Made by a program: the position numbers and the translations under genes. A model generated the notes under the pieces. That model searched no databases. It saw only the letters and a program-made list of their open reading frames with translations, and was not told the origin of the DNA. Below are positions 24,879 through 38,179 of a stretch of DNA of 64,000 bases, piece after piece. The stretch is taken from the NCBI GenBank assembly GCA_026874595.1, contig CM049308.1:14837501-14901500 (forward strand), written 5' to 3'. Source of the DNA: Sipunculus nudus. Lineage: Eukaryota; Annelida; Sipuncula; Golfingiida; Sipunculidae. Within the stretch, counting starts at the first letter, position 1. Every line of letters begins with the position of its first letter.

Positions 24879-25211
24879 CTGAAATACAAAAAAAGATACT
24901 ATCAGTAAATGTATGTGTTATGATATGTGTTTATTAAAAAATTAACCTGTAATATGCATTTTACTTCACCAGGGGATTGCAATGTATATGTTTGCAATCG
25001 GACCCAGCAGGGATAGTATATGACCCTGGATCCACAGTCTAAATACAGTTCTTGATCCGGAAGCAGTGTAATCTGGGATACACTTCCGGATCAAAATGGA
25101 TCCGCGTACTTATATTTGACAGGAATACGATCAAATGCTGGCCCGTACTGGATCTCTTACTGCAGTCGTCCCAGATTATGTTGAACGCTGTTTTGTATAT
25201 CATGGTTCTCT

Positions 25212-25330
25212 GAGTTACACCACCAGGGTAAACAGAGAGCACAGAAACGTAATCAGACCAATTTCGCTTTGTGGAGATAACTCAAAATTTTAAACACGCG
25301 ACACCCGCATCTGTGCAGGTGGACTATTAG
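25212..25330 (+). mobile_element. Fragment of the fold-back element seen at 3.3 kb
   Basis: Shares ACACCACCAGGGT..., GTAATCAGACCA and AAATTTTAAACACGCGACACCC-like blocks (AAACACGCGACACCC) in the same order as 3418-3520, with many differences. It lies inside GPA2 intron 2, and only about a third of the element is recognisable. Confidence 0.5.
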
Positions 25331-25414
25331 CTCAAAGCTACGTTTCCACTTATTACGCGGTTCGGACACTTATATGTTCGCCGCACGGTGGCTGTGGCCT
25401 CGGTCCGGAACCAA

Positions 25415-25443
25415 CCCCCCCCCCCCCCCACACACACACACAC
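25415..25443. repeat. C15-(CA)8 tract
   Basis: Homopolymer C followed directly by CA dinucleotides, within GPA2 intron 2. Confidence 0.97.
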
Positions 25444-26418
25444 AAAACGACGTCCTTTTTTGAATGAGGACGGAGCTGTATACGGTGCCGGATTAGGAAT
25501 CGCACTAGCACAGTTGTGAAATCATGGTGTCAGTACAAATGGAAGCATTCCCTCTATTTAATCATATTTTAGTTCCGATTGTATCCGTGTCCGGATAAGT
25601 AGAAACGCAACTTAACCCTTTTTTGCAGACAGCAAATCAAAGTTAACACCTACAAGTTCGCGTGAACAAGCAATCACACGCAAGAGCTCAATAATTTGGC
25701 CACATGTCACTTTTTAAACTATCTGACAAATAACTAAAATAGAACGCGAAGAAACGTGCAGATGGTCACTGTTACAGTAAAAACGACCACATAGAGAAAA
25801 GTGTATTTACATCGAGGATCTATGTTTAAGGAAAGCAAGTTTCAAAGTTTTCTTTTGCGGATTAATTAAAATTCCCGTGATTAGAAAAGATGAACACCAA
25901 CACACGCGCAAGCACACACAACTCCCTGTTCCCTTTTTATTTACATTACGAAAAAATATAATTATATATATATATATAAATATATATATATTTATATATA
26001 TTTTCGCATGTTGATATACTATATAACTACATGACAGGTGACATTTTAACAGTATACCCATCAGCTGCTCAACGACCATACAGTCTACCTTACTGTACAG
26101 TTTACAAGAACACCTCAACATGTTTTTTTTATTGCATATGGCAGTGAACCAGGCAATACTTATATTCCAATCAGCTCGGATTTTGTAACTGGAAACTTTA
26201 ATACATTTATAATGGTGTTCTAAAACGGCTGCTTTTTCCATTAGACGGTCTTATCCTAGAAGTGAAAGTGTCAGTTTGATTTTGAACCAAAGATCCGTTT
26301 CGTAATATGGATTTACGTATGTGACTCGACTACTGCGCAAAAAGGCTCCCTTACTGCAAAGATTAAAGATTTTTTTAATGAAGAATTGAACATTGTTTAA
26401 GTATATGGGATCAAATTC

Positions 26419-26420
<2 letters not shown>

Positions 26421-26479
<59 letters not shown>

Positions 26480-26483
26480 TATT
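26421..26483. repeat. (AT)n microsatellite
   Basis: AT dinucleotides with one ACAT interruption. A shorter (TA)n cluster lies at about 25958-26002. Confidence 0.97.
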
Positions 26484-27959
26484 ATCCATGAAAATACAAT
26501 ATTTATGATTAAACTAATTCAAGGTAAATGAAAAAAATATGTTTGCAATATTTCGGTGAAGAAAAGAGGTTTCTGACAACCGAAAAGCAAGTGTAAGATG
26601 AATATTGTTTCCCTAATTGACCTAACCACCACAGCCCATATGCTCCACCCTTTTAACCTAATTATGAGGATGAGCCCCCTAAAACGCTCCTACACAGAAG
26701 GCTTATCATGCCCATGGTTGCGAGAGTTGTTTACAAGACAATAGTGACGTCAAAAAGGTCGATGACGCATGACGTCGCATTGACTTACGTCATTAGCTTA
26801 ATTGCTATATCTGTGTTCTCCAATGTTGAATATATAGCAGTCATTGTGAAGTGTCTTGCTATATTTTGGATTATTTGTCTCATACGAATAACGTGCCAAG
26901 TAAGACATTATAAACTATTTACTCGGTAGTCGGCGGAATGGCTCCTGTAACCTTCGGCCCAAAACGTTTTATACTGTCTGCATTGTATAAGAAATATCCC
27001 GGAAAACATGTCCACACGGGTACTCATACAGACTACACGCTTTCTGTTTGGAAGAAGCGCCCAAATTATGCAAATTTTGCGCTTGTCAGGTGATAGACTG
27101 TTTACTTTGCCAACGGTTATTTGACTGGTAGCTCGAACAAGCTCTGCTCATGATTATTCATTGAATGAATATGCAACTAATTTCACATAGAGTTCATGAA
27201 TAGGTCAATACCGATAAATCATATGGTATCGATCGACCGAAAATGAAAAGTAATATACGCCGTGTTGGCGATAGCGATCACATGGCATCTTCATGGGCCC
27301 TTTTCTCAAGGAAAAAAATCCAAAATTTTATCTGATTGAAACCATGGAAATGGTACAAACACTAATTACCATAGCCACTGATACAGGTTTTGGTCGTGTA
27401 CCTTTGCCACCACAGCTCTTAATAATTTACTTTCCCCTCCGCTTATTTGTACTCAGTATACGCCGTTTAATGAGTGTATGCAACGGTACCTAGTTTTCGG
27501 ATTACTTTTACATACTTGATTAAAAACATAATTTTCGGGTCATAGTAATTATTCTGGGAACCGCTCTGACAAGTTTTGCAATATCTGGACCAGAATCAAG
27601 GTGAAGTAAAACAAATCCAAATCTATTGTCTGTTATGACTCCTAACAATTGACCCATGGGTAATGAGGCTCAGCTGACAAGCATGAGATAACGGGCTAAT
27701 TTTTACAACTGTTGTCTAATTTAGAAATAAATGATTGCAAATGTTTTAAAATTTTTGATAAGGGCAGGAATATTTGTACGCATAAAGCAAAGTAATTGAT
27801 GGTTCAGGACAAAATAGTGATACTATGCATGACTGAACATTTGCTACTGGTTCAAACAGTAAAACTGATGTTTCTAGAACACATCTTGCAGAATATAGAT
27901 CACCAAGATCTCATTTAAGGTTTGCAAGGATTTTTTTTCAGCTGAGCTAAAGAGTACAT

Positions 27960-28950
27960 TCTTGGTCCAGTGGTTACGATTTGTGCCCTGCTTTCGTATC
28001 AAATTTTCAATTATTCTGGGCGTATTATAAGCCCCATGGCTCGGAACATATGGGCAAAAGAGACCTAATTTCAGGTTTCCAAGGAGACTTTTCACGGACC
28101 TCGAAAGGATGTCAAGATAGAAGATTCTAGTTCCAGTGGGTATGAATAGTGCCCTTTTAATGGACGACTGCGTCTTTAAAGGTCTCAAAAATTGAGAAAA
28201 AATGCTTAAATATTCGAAAAAAATCCAGGTGGCGCCACCAGTCTGCAAGAACTGTTGAAACACTCCTTTATCAATATACATGCAAAGAATCATGGTGATC
28301 AATACATAAGTTATTTAGATATTGGAGGTTTTGTATCAATTTTTTTATGATCCTGGGCCCCAAAGCTCTGCGGATATGGGCAATTTCAGCTTTCAGAAGA
28401 GAACTTTTGAGGAACTCTTAGGATTCCAAGGTAGAAGATTCTAAGTCCAATGGTTATAATTTGTGCCCTGCTTTGGTATCAAATCTTCAATTATTCTCGG
28501 GGGTAATTTTAAGCCCCATAGCTCGGGGAATATGGACAACAGAGAACTAATTTCAGGTTTCTAAGTAGACATTTCATTTACCTCCCAGTATGTAAAGTTA
28601 GAAGATTCTAGGTCCAGTGGTTGCGAGATTTTAAAAGGTCTTAAAATAGAGAAAGAATGCTTAGAAATTCGAAAAAAAATCCAGGTGGTCAAACTAGTCT
28701 GCAGGAACTGATGAAACACTCCATGACCAATATGCATGCAAAGAATCATGGTGATCAATGCATTTCTTGTTCAGATACTGGAGCTTTTGTATCAATTTTT
28801 TTATTATCCTGGGGGTACCTCTAAGCACCATAGGTCTGAGGATATGGGTAACAGAGACCTAATTTCAGGTTTCCAAGGAGATTTTTCATGGACCTCTAAG
28901 ACTGCCCAGGGTTCATGATCCCAGCCTTTACGGTTACGATTTATGCCCTG
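27960..28950. repeat. Nested tandem repeat with a unit of about 455-475 bp
   Basis: GTGCCCTGCTT[TG]GTATCAAA, AATTTCAGGTTTCCAAGGAG, TCGAAAAAAATCCAGGTGG and AAGAATCATGGTGATCAAT each recur two or three times in the same order, offset by about 455-475 bases. Within a unit a shorter module (ATGGGCAACAG...TTTCAGGTTTC) is itself repeated. The array ends at about 28.95 kb in GGACGGCCGGACGAAAGGAC. It lies in GPA2 intron 2. Confidence 0.8.
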
Positions 28951-29554
28951 CTAACGGACGGCCGGACGAAAGGACGACGGACAGTAGCCCATCGCTATAG
29001 CTCGGCATGACTGAAAGTCAGCTAAGCTAATAAAACCGATATTTTGTATATCGGCTAATTTTTTATCACAATTCATCGTATGAAATCAACTACTAGACTT
29101 GCCTAGCTCATAAATAAAAATCTGATGTATTTTCATGCATTCCCAAATGCTTTCTAATTAGACCTTTCCTCTATATACCCCTGACAGGCATTCATTTGAA
29201 GACACTTTGAAGAATACCCCCATTAAATGTAATTAAATTTGGTCATATTTGGCATGAGTCACATAATATGTAAACAGAAGGTCGGTTTTTGTGCTTTTTT
29301 CCAAAGAGTCTTAAATTTTTCATTTCTTTAATTGCCTGATGGCTTTGTTTGATAGATTAAGTCGAGGCAGGGATAAAAAAATGATATCACCTTCATAATT
29401 ACCCTATCTGACACACCTGCTAAACTTGATCAAATTTCAACGACACTTAAAAAAAGAAACAAATTAAAACTGTAACAGTATAGTCTGGATAAAATGAAAT
29501 AAAAAAGCAATCTTTTTAATTTGCAAGAAAAATGTAAAAATAAACCTCGCTTAC

Positions 29555-29730
29555 CGTATGGGTCTCTGAAATACTGCAACATTCGGCATGTGACGTCACA
29601 ACATGGCGCGGGTTCATGCTAATGGTTTTACCCGACGATGGCACGGCGTATGATTCACAGTATCCCCGGCATGCGTTAGTCGTCACTCGAAATGCCACAC
29701 ATCCTGGGATCGTAACCGTTCTTGTGTGAC
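29555..29730 (-). CDS. GPA2: Glycoprotein hormone alpha-2, coding exon 2: core of the cystine knot
   Basis: This exon of 176 bases encodes the rest of Gly38 and residues 39-96. The acceptor is a long pyrimidine tract ending TTCTTCAG at 29731, and the donor is ACG|GTAAGC at 29554 (phase 0). Its protein carries the family signature: V-T-I-P-G-C, then T-T-N-A-C-R-G-Y-C-E-S-Y-A-V-P-S, then H-V-V-T-S-H-A-E-C-C-S-I-S-E-T. The cysteines fall at residues 48, 58, 62, 88 and 89. The N-A-C-R-G-[FY]-C-E-S and adjacent C-C motifs are characteristic of GPA2 and not of GPB5, bursicon or other cystine-knot proteins. The loop between Cys62 and Cys88 has the usual length. Codon use is more GC-rich than the surrounding intron. 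Confidence 0.95.
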
Positions 29731-30966
29731 CTGAAGAAAATAAAAAAAAAAATAGGGGAAACCTTCAAAGGAAAGCACTGAAAGAGCGCAGATATCCGCC
29801 AAAATATTTATGATATAAAAGATAACCTGACGGATAAAAATATTTTAATTCATTATGCCCATCCTTATTAAAAAAGAATCTGTACAATCTGTCAGTTACA
29901 TATTAAGGCATATTTTACACAAACAGATAGACATAATACAGACTAAAACATAATAATTTTACTGTAATTAGACAGCTGTGTCTCAAAGTGCTTTTGAGAT
30001 ATCTTGTGTATAAAAACACTCACACAGACAGACAGCCTAAACAGAAGGGGTGACCGCGTAGTCTTATCCAAAGTTTGTTCTTTAATGATATACTATTAAA
30101 TATGATCACAAAGACAAGTAAAGATATAGGTGCCAGTGCTTGATTTACTTATGTGCAGAACGTGCTGCAGCTCAGGGCCTCATAGTCAAGATAAAAATAA
30201 TCAAGGTTAATAAAAAAATATTTTATTTCAGTCTTAATGTAAAATCATTGGAGCAACTAGACCAAATTCTACCAAATTTAGGAACATTTTGCGGCAAGTG
30301 TTGGACGCTCTTGATTTAATAATATGTTCTATTTTATTTATTGGTAGTAAACAATACGTACAGTTATCAATTTACAGCGGCCCAGGTGGTTTACATTTAC
30401 TTTTAATTGTCATTGATCTTTTACTTTTATTATATAATAAAAAGGGCCAAGGATTTGTTTCTTATTATTAAGCTTTATTAAATTTTACTTTCAAAGATCA
30501 TCCTAGCAAAGTGCAGACAGTAGCATCAACCCTGCAACGAACTGGCTCAGTATAATCATCAGCCTGCAATATTTGATATTCCAATGTAAACCGACGTCCC
30601 ACATCTACACTTGTCTTTGGGTGAACCGAAAGCAACGACATTGGTTATAACTGATCTGTCTAATAAGACCACCGGTGAATTAAGACCACTATTGGCCAGT
30701 CCCACTGGTGGTCTTATAATGAAGGTTTCACTGTAATTGTATCGCATGGGGACAATGTCTTTTGGAAATTGTGTCGAGCATTGTCATAAAAAACTGCTAG
30801 TACAAAATAGACGGACCTTAATGATTAAACAAGAGGACAACGACGGACGAAGTAACATAACACGTCTTTCATCTTAAGTTATTTAAAGTATATTGTAGGG
30901 TTTTTAAAAAATCACACGTGTACATATCTATAGTATAAAACAGACGGTTAACATCTCTTACTGTAG

Positions 30967-31042
30967 GACAAGAAAATACATCGACAATTTTCAAATCGAG
31001 GAAAAGAAAATTCATCAAAGTCTAAGAGCTGATATCCATATG
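30967..31042 (+). other. Candidate 76-bp exon, opposite strand inside GPA2 intron 1
   Basis: Flanked by ATCTCTTACTGTAG and ATG|GTAAGTTT, both good plus-strand splice sites. One frame is open throughout and encodes a charged peptide (Y-I-D-N-F-Q-I-E-E-K-K-I-H-Q-S-L). No partner exon was found and the peptide is not recognised. It could be a nested gene or a chance match. Confidence 0.25.
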
Positions 31043-31640
31043 GTAAGTTTAATCTACACTACGTTACAACTCAAGTTGCATATTTGTAACTCTGTGACGT
31101 GAACAGAGTTAACACGGCACAAGTTGTATAATGTGATTGATGTCTAATAAAAACTGGAAATACCAAATTCGAAAGACAAATTTGTATGAGGCAAGAAGGG
31201 ATACCTTACATTTCTTTGATGATCTTATGCAGGATTAATTACCGCTGTTGGCGGAAGGAAGAACTTCTTTATATAAAATCCTTGTCAGAATTCTAAAAGA
31301 GGCGTGATAGTACATCAATAGTATTACAACGTAGCTCAGTCGCTCGGTTCTTTAATCACTGATATTGATTTTTTTTTATTAAAGTTTACACAGTTTACAG
31401 ATTAATACCTACGCTGATTTACCTATGACACGTAGACTAACCTATCCTAAACTAAAACGGGCTTCAGTATCTCATTGATTTATTCTAAGCACTAGATTCC
31501 TTCACAACTATTTCTTATTTATGAGGTAAGATTAAAACCTAAGAGTTTTATTAATTTATGCAGGAACGCCCTTGCGGGTGTTATCTTTTAACATCAATAT
31601 ATACTTTCATAACCGGTGTAAAGACTTGGGGTTTCCACCT

Positions 31641-32110
31641 TCCATTTCAGGTTACCGCCCCCCCCCCCCCCCCCCCACCCGTCAGCCTCAAACCGATTTC
31701 AGAATACCTCTTATGGTAGTCTGGACGTAAGTTATCGAACCCGCTCTGTTCAGATTACCCGCCCGTTGAGTTAACGTATTATAAATTTTTATGCCGCATG
31801 ATATATTAGTTCAATAAAACGCGTGAAAGATACGAGATTATAAAGCTGGAATCAATCTATGAAAATTAAAAATGTCGCAAAATGTTAATCATATTTTTAA
31901 TTATGTTTATATTTACTCCTACCCTTCACCAAAGCGTATGACACATAACATGTAAACAAAAGCTATACATAGATTCAGATTAATTTGGATAATCAAGAAG
32001 AAAGAAATATGAGTTTTAAGTATGGAATCAAAGACCGCTGTTTTAAAGGGGTAACCTGAAGTCGTGGGGGGTAATCTACAATTCTGATACGGGGGTAATC
32101 TGAAATCGCT
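31641..32110 (+). mobile_element. GGTAATCTGAAATCG element, copy 1
   Basis: The left side has CATTTCAGGTTACCGCCC, CGATTTCAGAATACC and TTCAGATTACCCGCCC. The right side has the inverse motifs GGGGTAACCTGAAGTCG, GGGGGTAATCTACA and GGGGTAATCTGAAATCG. The middle aligns with 58.3-58.6 kb (TATGAAAATTA, CTTCACCAAA, AATC(A/G)AGAAGAAAGAAAT). A C19 run interrupts the left end. Non-autonomous element with iterated inverted subterminal motifs. Confidence 0.65.
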
Positions 32111-35100
32111 ACATCTGGAGGTCAGCGGTTGTTTTCTACTACAACACCAGCAAGGTTTTTGGCTTCAGGTGGTTTAATGAATTGGGTTAAGACGGAAAAG
32201 GAAAATTAAAATCATTATTGGAATATTTTTCAATGCATATGTAGCATTTACGACTGAAACCATTCTAAATAATTACTTTTGATGAAAATAATGTTTACTT
32301 AGCGGGGTGCAATGAAGGACAAAACTTGTTGCACCTATATGTTGTCCGCATGTAAATGTATTTATTTGGTGGGCGTTATGTCGAATGTTATATGGTGTAT
32401 TATATTTATACGTTAAAAAATTCATCTATACTGAGAAAAATATTATAAAGTTAAAATTTTAGTTTGGGTTACTATCACGATCCAGGGTGTTATTTTAAAT
32501 AGATTTATGATGGACGCTTATCTTCGATATCTTATCTCCCCAACAACTTACCACACATCATATAATCCATCCAGTGACGTTACAGTTGACCCCCCGGCAT
32601 GACTGATGAAAATGTATAGGTGGGGGGTTTTAGTCTGATATTACCGACAATATCAGTCTCCTCTGACAAAAAGTCTCGTTCTGACATGGCGGTCAGAAAG
32701 AGACGCGAACCGAAAATAATGCGGTCAGAAGTCAAGCGCCCTGACCATTACGTCTCCACACTCCCGTTACTTGAACAACCGATACCACAAAATTTACAAG
32801 AACCTAAAGAGACGGGACGATTTTGCCAGTTCAATTTTTGTTTCTTGTTTTGCTTTTGAACAAATAGTGTGAGATAATGCGTATATTATAGCAAATTTAT
32901 ATACAATTTTAGAGTAACAGATCTTGCAATAACTCCTTCATTTAAAATATCAATAAAAACTTTTTATAAATAAATAATCTACCCCATATAGTATATATAA
33001 TATATAATTTTATACCTAGTTCACCGTCTTATATAGTATATGTAGCAATAAAATGTCGCTAGAATTTTTCATTTTATCTGAACGTTTGTGAGAATTATAA
33101 AAAAAAATTGAGCTGTCCTAGGTTCTTGGGAGTCAAATTATATTTAGCTCGTATTAATGCAACCATATAACGACTTCAGATAAAAACCCGAAAAACGTAA
33201 GTACTCCGGAAAATAAGAACTAATGTCTTTGAAATAAAGAGTGGAAAAAGAGTACAATTAGAGTCACTTCTCCAATTTTTATCACAGACCGAATAAGATT
33301 TGTTTTATATACCACAATTTGAGGATATATATCATTCCTGACGGCAGAAACATTCATGATGCACATCCCCTACATTCAAGATAAGGGCATTTTAACTGCA
33401 TGTTCTGACACATGCTCGAAATTCGGAGACAAAAAATTGTGTTATTTCCCATTCATGGTTTTACTAGACTGTTAAAGCAAGATAGAAATAGTATATATTG
33501 GATTTCTTTCACTGTGAAAGTGGGAAAACAGGAATGTTGCTGAAAAAACGAATGAAAACAGAATAAGTATTGTCATTTTCCGGAAATCCTCAAAAGAAGA
33601 GTGACTTTTTAAAGAGAGGGTATTGGCAGGCCTGGGCGTGACCACGGGAGGAGTAGAGTTCGAAGCGAGTTTGGTCCGGTCGCCGCCGGACACATAAAAA
33701 CCCCGTAATATAATGCTGACGTCGGATCCATTGGTAACTCAAAGCACTAATCAATATAAGATAAGCAGCAGGAAATGGCTGATTGGCTAAATTGGTTTTG
33801 GTATATGTTCCAGATTCAATCACAAGTGCGTGACAACAGTTAATCTTATCGACCCAACCGGATAGCTTTTGGGATCCAGGTAACTTGGTCAATAGATTAA
33901 GGTATCCATTAGGTCATAAAGTACGCGTGAAAGTGCTCATGTGTGACAGAATGGGTCGATATATTGGTGTCACAAGAGTTCATTAGTTGTCAATCCCGTT
34001 AAATATCAGAGCCGACGCAAATGCGAGAACGAAATGGTTTTGAATATTTTATGTAAGTTCATTTATATGTTAACATTAGGGTCAGATCATCTAAATAATC
34101 TTGGTGATTATAACATATGGTAGATCCGCGGCCCCCGTTAGTTCCCTGTTACGATACCCTAGAGGAACACCGACTTTAATAAATGATTGTATAGTAGGTG
34201 GACAGAACAGCGAATCGGAGTAGTTTGGTTAATGTTAAGGTACCATAGATGATGTTTAAGTGGTATTGCCCCTATATCCTTCTTGACTTAGTGATGGCGA
34301 AGCACTCAGCATGGTACATAATGGACTTTACGCTCACTTTAAAGTGTTGGTGATCAACATATCATTACTGTAAAATCACACTCTCTCACCGGGCATCAGT
34401 GTTCTGGAGAGAGTATTTGGGACGAGCTTACGACTTAAAAAATCAACTGGTTCCAGCCTTGTTAAATACCATGCGGGTGGCCTTGACCTTACAAGAATTA
34501 TCCAGGTCTTTATGGTAACCTCATTCTGAGTTATATTGGGCGACGATATAAAAGTCTCTTTCACGCTCTAGGTCCTTTTAAAGCTTTTAATAGGGACTCG
34601 GCCCTGTGTAAACAATTTGCAAATTGACCACACTGTCTCGTTTAAACCTAGCAGTTTATTTCAAATAAGCTCTTCTCGGTAGATATAATTATCGTAAAGA
34701 GTTAAGTAGTTCAGCAGACGGACTAAATGCGTGACACCCTCGGTTCTGTCTCTTTATTAATGTATTTATCAATACGGACGTTTGAAACCGATTCGGAACT
34801 GGGGACTCCAAATATACTGCACAACAAATGTGGTTAAAAGTCCCTTTACTGATCTACAGGGACAACTAAAGTACATGGATTTTGAAAGAATAGTAACTGG
34901 TCTTTGATTCGGGTTCCATGTTGAAATAATCGTAGAATTGCAAGGACTAATAATCTATAAGTAAATACATGTCATTACTTCTGGAATATCCCTTGCTATG
35001 TGAACATTTAAAATCTGTACTCCATAGAAGTCTGAATAAGGATATATATACCTATCATAGTATTCCTTTCATCCTCATTCAAAAGACAACAGTGCCACCT

Positions 35101-35209
35101 GTACACCCTGGATCAATGATTGCATATATACTTTATTAGGAATTTTATGATTTGATGTGAAGCTGTTGGTAAGATGACACCGAGTATCCGACACCATGCA
35201 TTTACCTTC

Positions 35210-35211
<2 letters not shown>

Positions 35212-35284
<73 letters not shown>

Positions 35285-35386
35285 CTGACGGTGGGAACCG
35301 ACTTTTCTGTGTATACCATTTCCATCTATAAACAATGAACCAGCATGGCTATTCCTACATCTCTCTCTCCCTCTCTCTCTCTTTAA

Positions 35387-35456
<70 letters not shown>

Positions 35457-35470
35457 ATATATATATAGGT
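35212..35470. repeat. Paired (TC)n-(TA)n microsatellites
   Basis: (TC)n at 35212-35269 runs into (TA)n to 35284. A second (TC)n at about 35361-35382 is followed by (TA)n at 35394-35468. The long minus-strand frame across this region is spurious. Confidence 0.95.
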
Positions 35471-38121
35471 AGTTAGCATATAGCTCATTAACGGCACAGA
35501 GTGTAAAATGCAAACATACCTAATAACTATGTGTCCACTTTCTCGAAACGTATTACAGTACATCTGCAGTATCATATCTATCGGAAACAAAAAAGGAAAT
35601 CTGAATATCCCCTTTGGCGAAAAGCTCAGTTAATGACGTCTCCAATGAAGAGAGATACTAAATTATGATAAACACACTTGAAAAGGCGACTTGTCAACAG
35701 ACAAGTGACATTATTTCAAATGTTGGCATGAATGCCCAAAGTAATAAGAAACTGCTCCCTGTAGATCGATCACCGTTAAATAAGGGACAGACTTAAAACC
35801 CTTGATATTGTGGTAAAAGGTCTCAAACTTCAACAAACCGTCCGCTTTATTATGGCAGTACGGCTCGGGCAATATATTGCAGGGTGCAACGATTTAGAAA
35901 ATTTACCTGTTAGCAAGAGTTCAATGGAGACAATGGAGCAGATGTTCAGATAATGTACAAGCAATGTACAAAAAAAGTAGGATATTAAAAAAAACTAAAT
36001 ATCAAATAAACTTGTTTATTCATCAGCCAAACCTATGTTCCGATGTGCGTTTTAATGTCAGTACAAGTAAATCTAGGATGAATGTACAGGTGGACCATTG
36101 TTTTGTCGGTAGCAGCTCTATTGTGTTGAGGTAACAGATCTCAAGTTTCTCAAGATGAATGAGATGAATGGAAATCAAAGCGAGATCATATTTAATAGAA
36201 AATAAGACGGTGAAGGCTGAACATATGAAACAGTTTAAACGAACCATATTATCTGTAACTGAAAACTGGCAACCTTTAAGATTTGTTTATTTTTATTATC
36301 ACATGGACATTAAGATGTCTTATTGATCCAACAAAGTTCACCAAACGCGAAACATTGTACGATTGTACGATTTCGACGTAACATCTTAGGTCGTTCTTTA
36401 TCTAATGCTCATTATCGCAAAAAGCTAATTTCATGAATTTGGATCAGATCTCGAGTATATATACACGTACCACATTTTCCTGACCCAAATACACAACTGC
36501 TAGCGATTAAATGGGAAAAACTAACCTTACTGATGCATTTAAATCGCCAGAATCCATTTCATACACAATATAGTTGCTTATTTATCCTCAGATGTACTCC
36601 TTGAACTTAATCCAAGTAAAAGAAGCACTTGGTGCGCGTCACAGCTAATTGATACTTTTTTTTTCTAAACTTAAACAGATTTGGTGCTTAAGCAACAGAG
36701 GGTCTGCTTTTGAATACACAAACGTCTTGTTGGACAGGTTTAATTGGAGAGGCTTTCTAACAGAGCTAGACTTGTCTGGCGATAGATCTAATACATATAA
36801 CCTGCCAAATAAGTTGCATACGAGACATTAGTCGGCCTCTCATATTAGTCGCTGGAGAAATTGAAAAGGTGTTTTTATCATACTTGTGCTTGGACGGACA
36901 CATCTATAGAAATGACGTGAGGGTGTTAAATTAACAGTAAATAGAGATTCTATTACACGGGCCCTAGGTTTAATTTCATCACACGAAGACACTCAGTTTT
37001 GTGATACCTGAGGAGATTTCATTTTTATTTATTCGGAACAGCAGCAGAATACTAAAAGAATAAACTCTGCAGTTTAAGGGGAAATTACCAATATGTAATA
37101 TGGCATTTGAAAAGCCTCTTACCTTTTTAATTTTCATATGAGGTAAGTCTGATTATCAGATCGATTCTTAGCTAGGCTGTGTACCTTTTATTCCATTGTT
37201 TCACACAGGAAGTAGGGATGAAGCGCGGCGACTGCTGAGTAAAGCCGGTTTTATCAGGAAGCTTCCATTTATTTGACAGGAATTGCAAACCATTCATGTG
37301 CCGATGTCTCGATTCCCTGGGAAGACATGACTTTTCGGTAGACTAAGGTTAAGTGCGGGTCGGCAAAAGTGAATAATGTAACAACCGAATGAACGAATGG
37401 TTACTTCCGTTATGGTTAAGGTCAAACCGGGATAAGAAAACGACCGTGGACTGCGATAAAATCTAAGTAATGGCTGCATCTTCCTGCGCAAGATCACACT
37501 CACCGCCTTCCGTCCAAGGTTTGTCACCTTGCCTGCTACATGCTGCGCTATAAAGCCTGTGTAGTATCGGATGCTGATGTTTAAAATGATGGGGTGCTGG
37601 AAGAACGTGTCTCGATAATACATGTTTCCCTGAATAGGGGGTTTTTTTTAAAAATTTTTCATGATGTTTTTAAGGTGTTTAATTTTAAGAATTTTATATT
37701 TTTTATAAATCCTGATTTAACATTTAATTTTAAAATGTTTAAGTTTAAAAACTGAATATCCTTTGGAAAGTTTTCGTTATATGAAAATTATTCTTGGATG
37801 ATAACTGTAGAAAAAATAATTTTTAAAATGATTTGTTGAGTGCCAACCTGATTTCCCGAAAACCATTGTTCTAAGAATTACTAAGATAAGTGGACGGTAA
37901 TGGAGGCGTTTTACAAACACCACTCTGCCTATTTCTTGACGGAAAGCAATAAAAAAATTTAAAAAATGTTAAAGGGGAGCTCTCCGCTTAGGCGTCTGAC
38001 TGCAGGTCTGTGCGTTTTGAAAGACCTTTTTTAGGACACGCGGATATATCGAGAAGTTATTAAAGTATTTGATTTCAAAGGCGACGGTTATCGGAGGAAA
38101 CTTTACATATTACTTTGCAAA

Positions 38122-38125
<4 letters not shown>

Positions 38126-38177
<52 letters not shown>
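38126..38177. repeat. (TA)n microsatellite
   Basis: About 26 TA units in GPA2 intron 1. Confidence 0.97.

Positions 38178-38179
<2 letters not shown>

Larger units (their letters stand above)
24879..29554 (-). other. GPA2: GPA2 intron 2 (about 4.7 kb)
   Basis: GT-AG intron between exons 2 and 3, phase 0. It holds a fragment of the fold-back element also seen at 3.3 kb, a C15-(CA)n tract at 25.4 kb, (TA)n tracts at 25.96 and 26.42 kb, and a nested tandem repeat at 27.96-28.95 kb. No coding sequence that would fit the phases was seen. Confidence 0.85.

Noticed and set aside
33513-33576. Signal-peptide-like minus-strand exon (M-T-I-L-I-L-F-S-F) in phase with GPA2 exon 2
   Set aside because: Donor ACA|GTGAAA is weak and the peptide lacks the W..PGC start; the exon at 41334-41223 fits far better.
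35075-35590. 171-codon minus-strand frame
   Set aside because: Two thirds is TC and TA microsatellite.
37504-37629. Minus-strand 42-codon exon candidate with CCTATTCAG acceptor and GTGAGTG donor inside GPA2 intron 1
   Set aside because: Phase 0 on both sides cannot be inserted between GPA2 exons 1 and 2 (phase 1), and the peptide is unrecognised.
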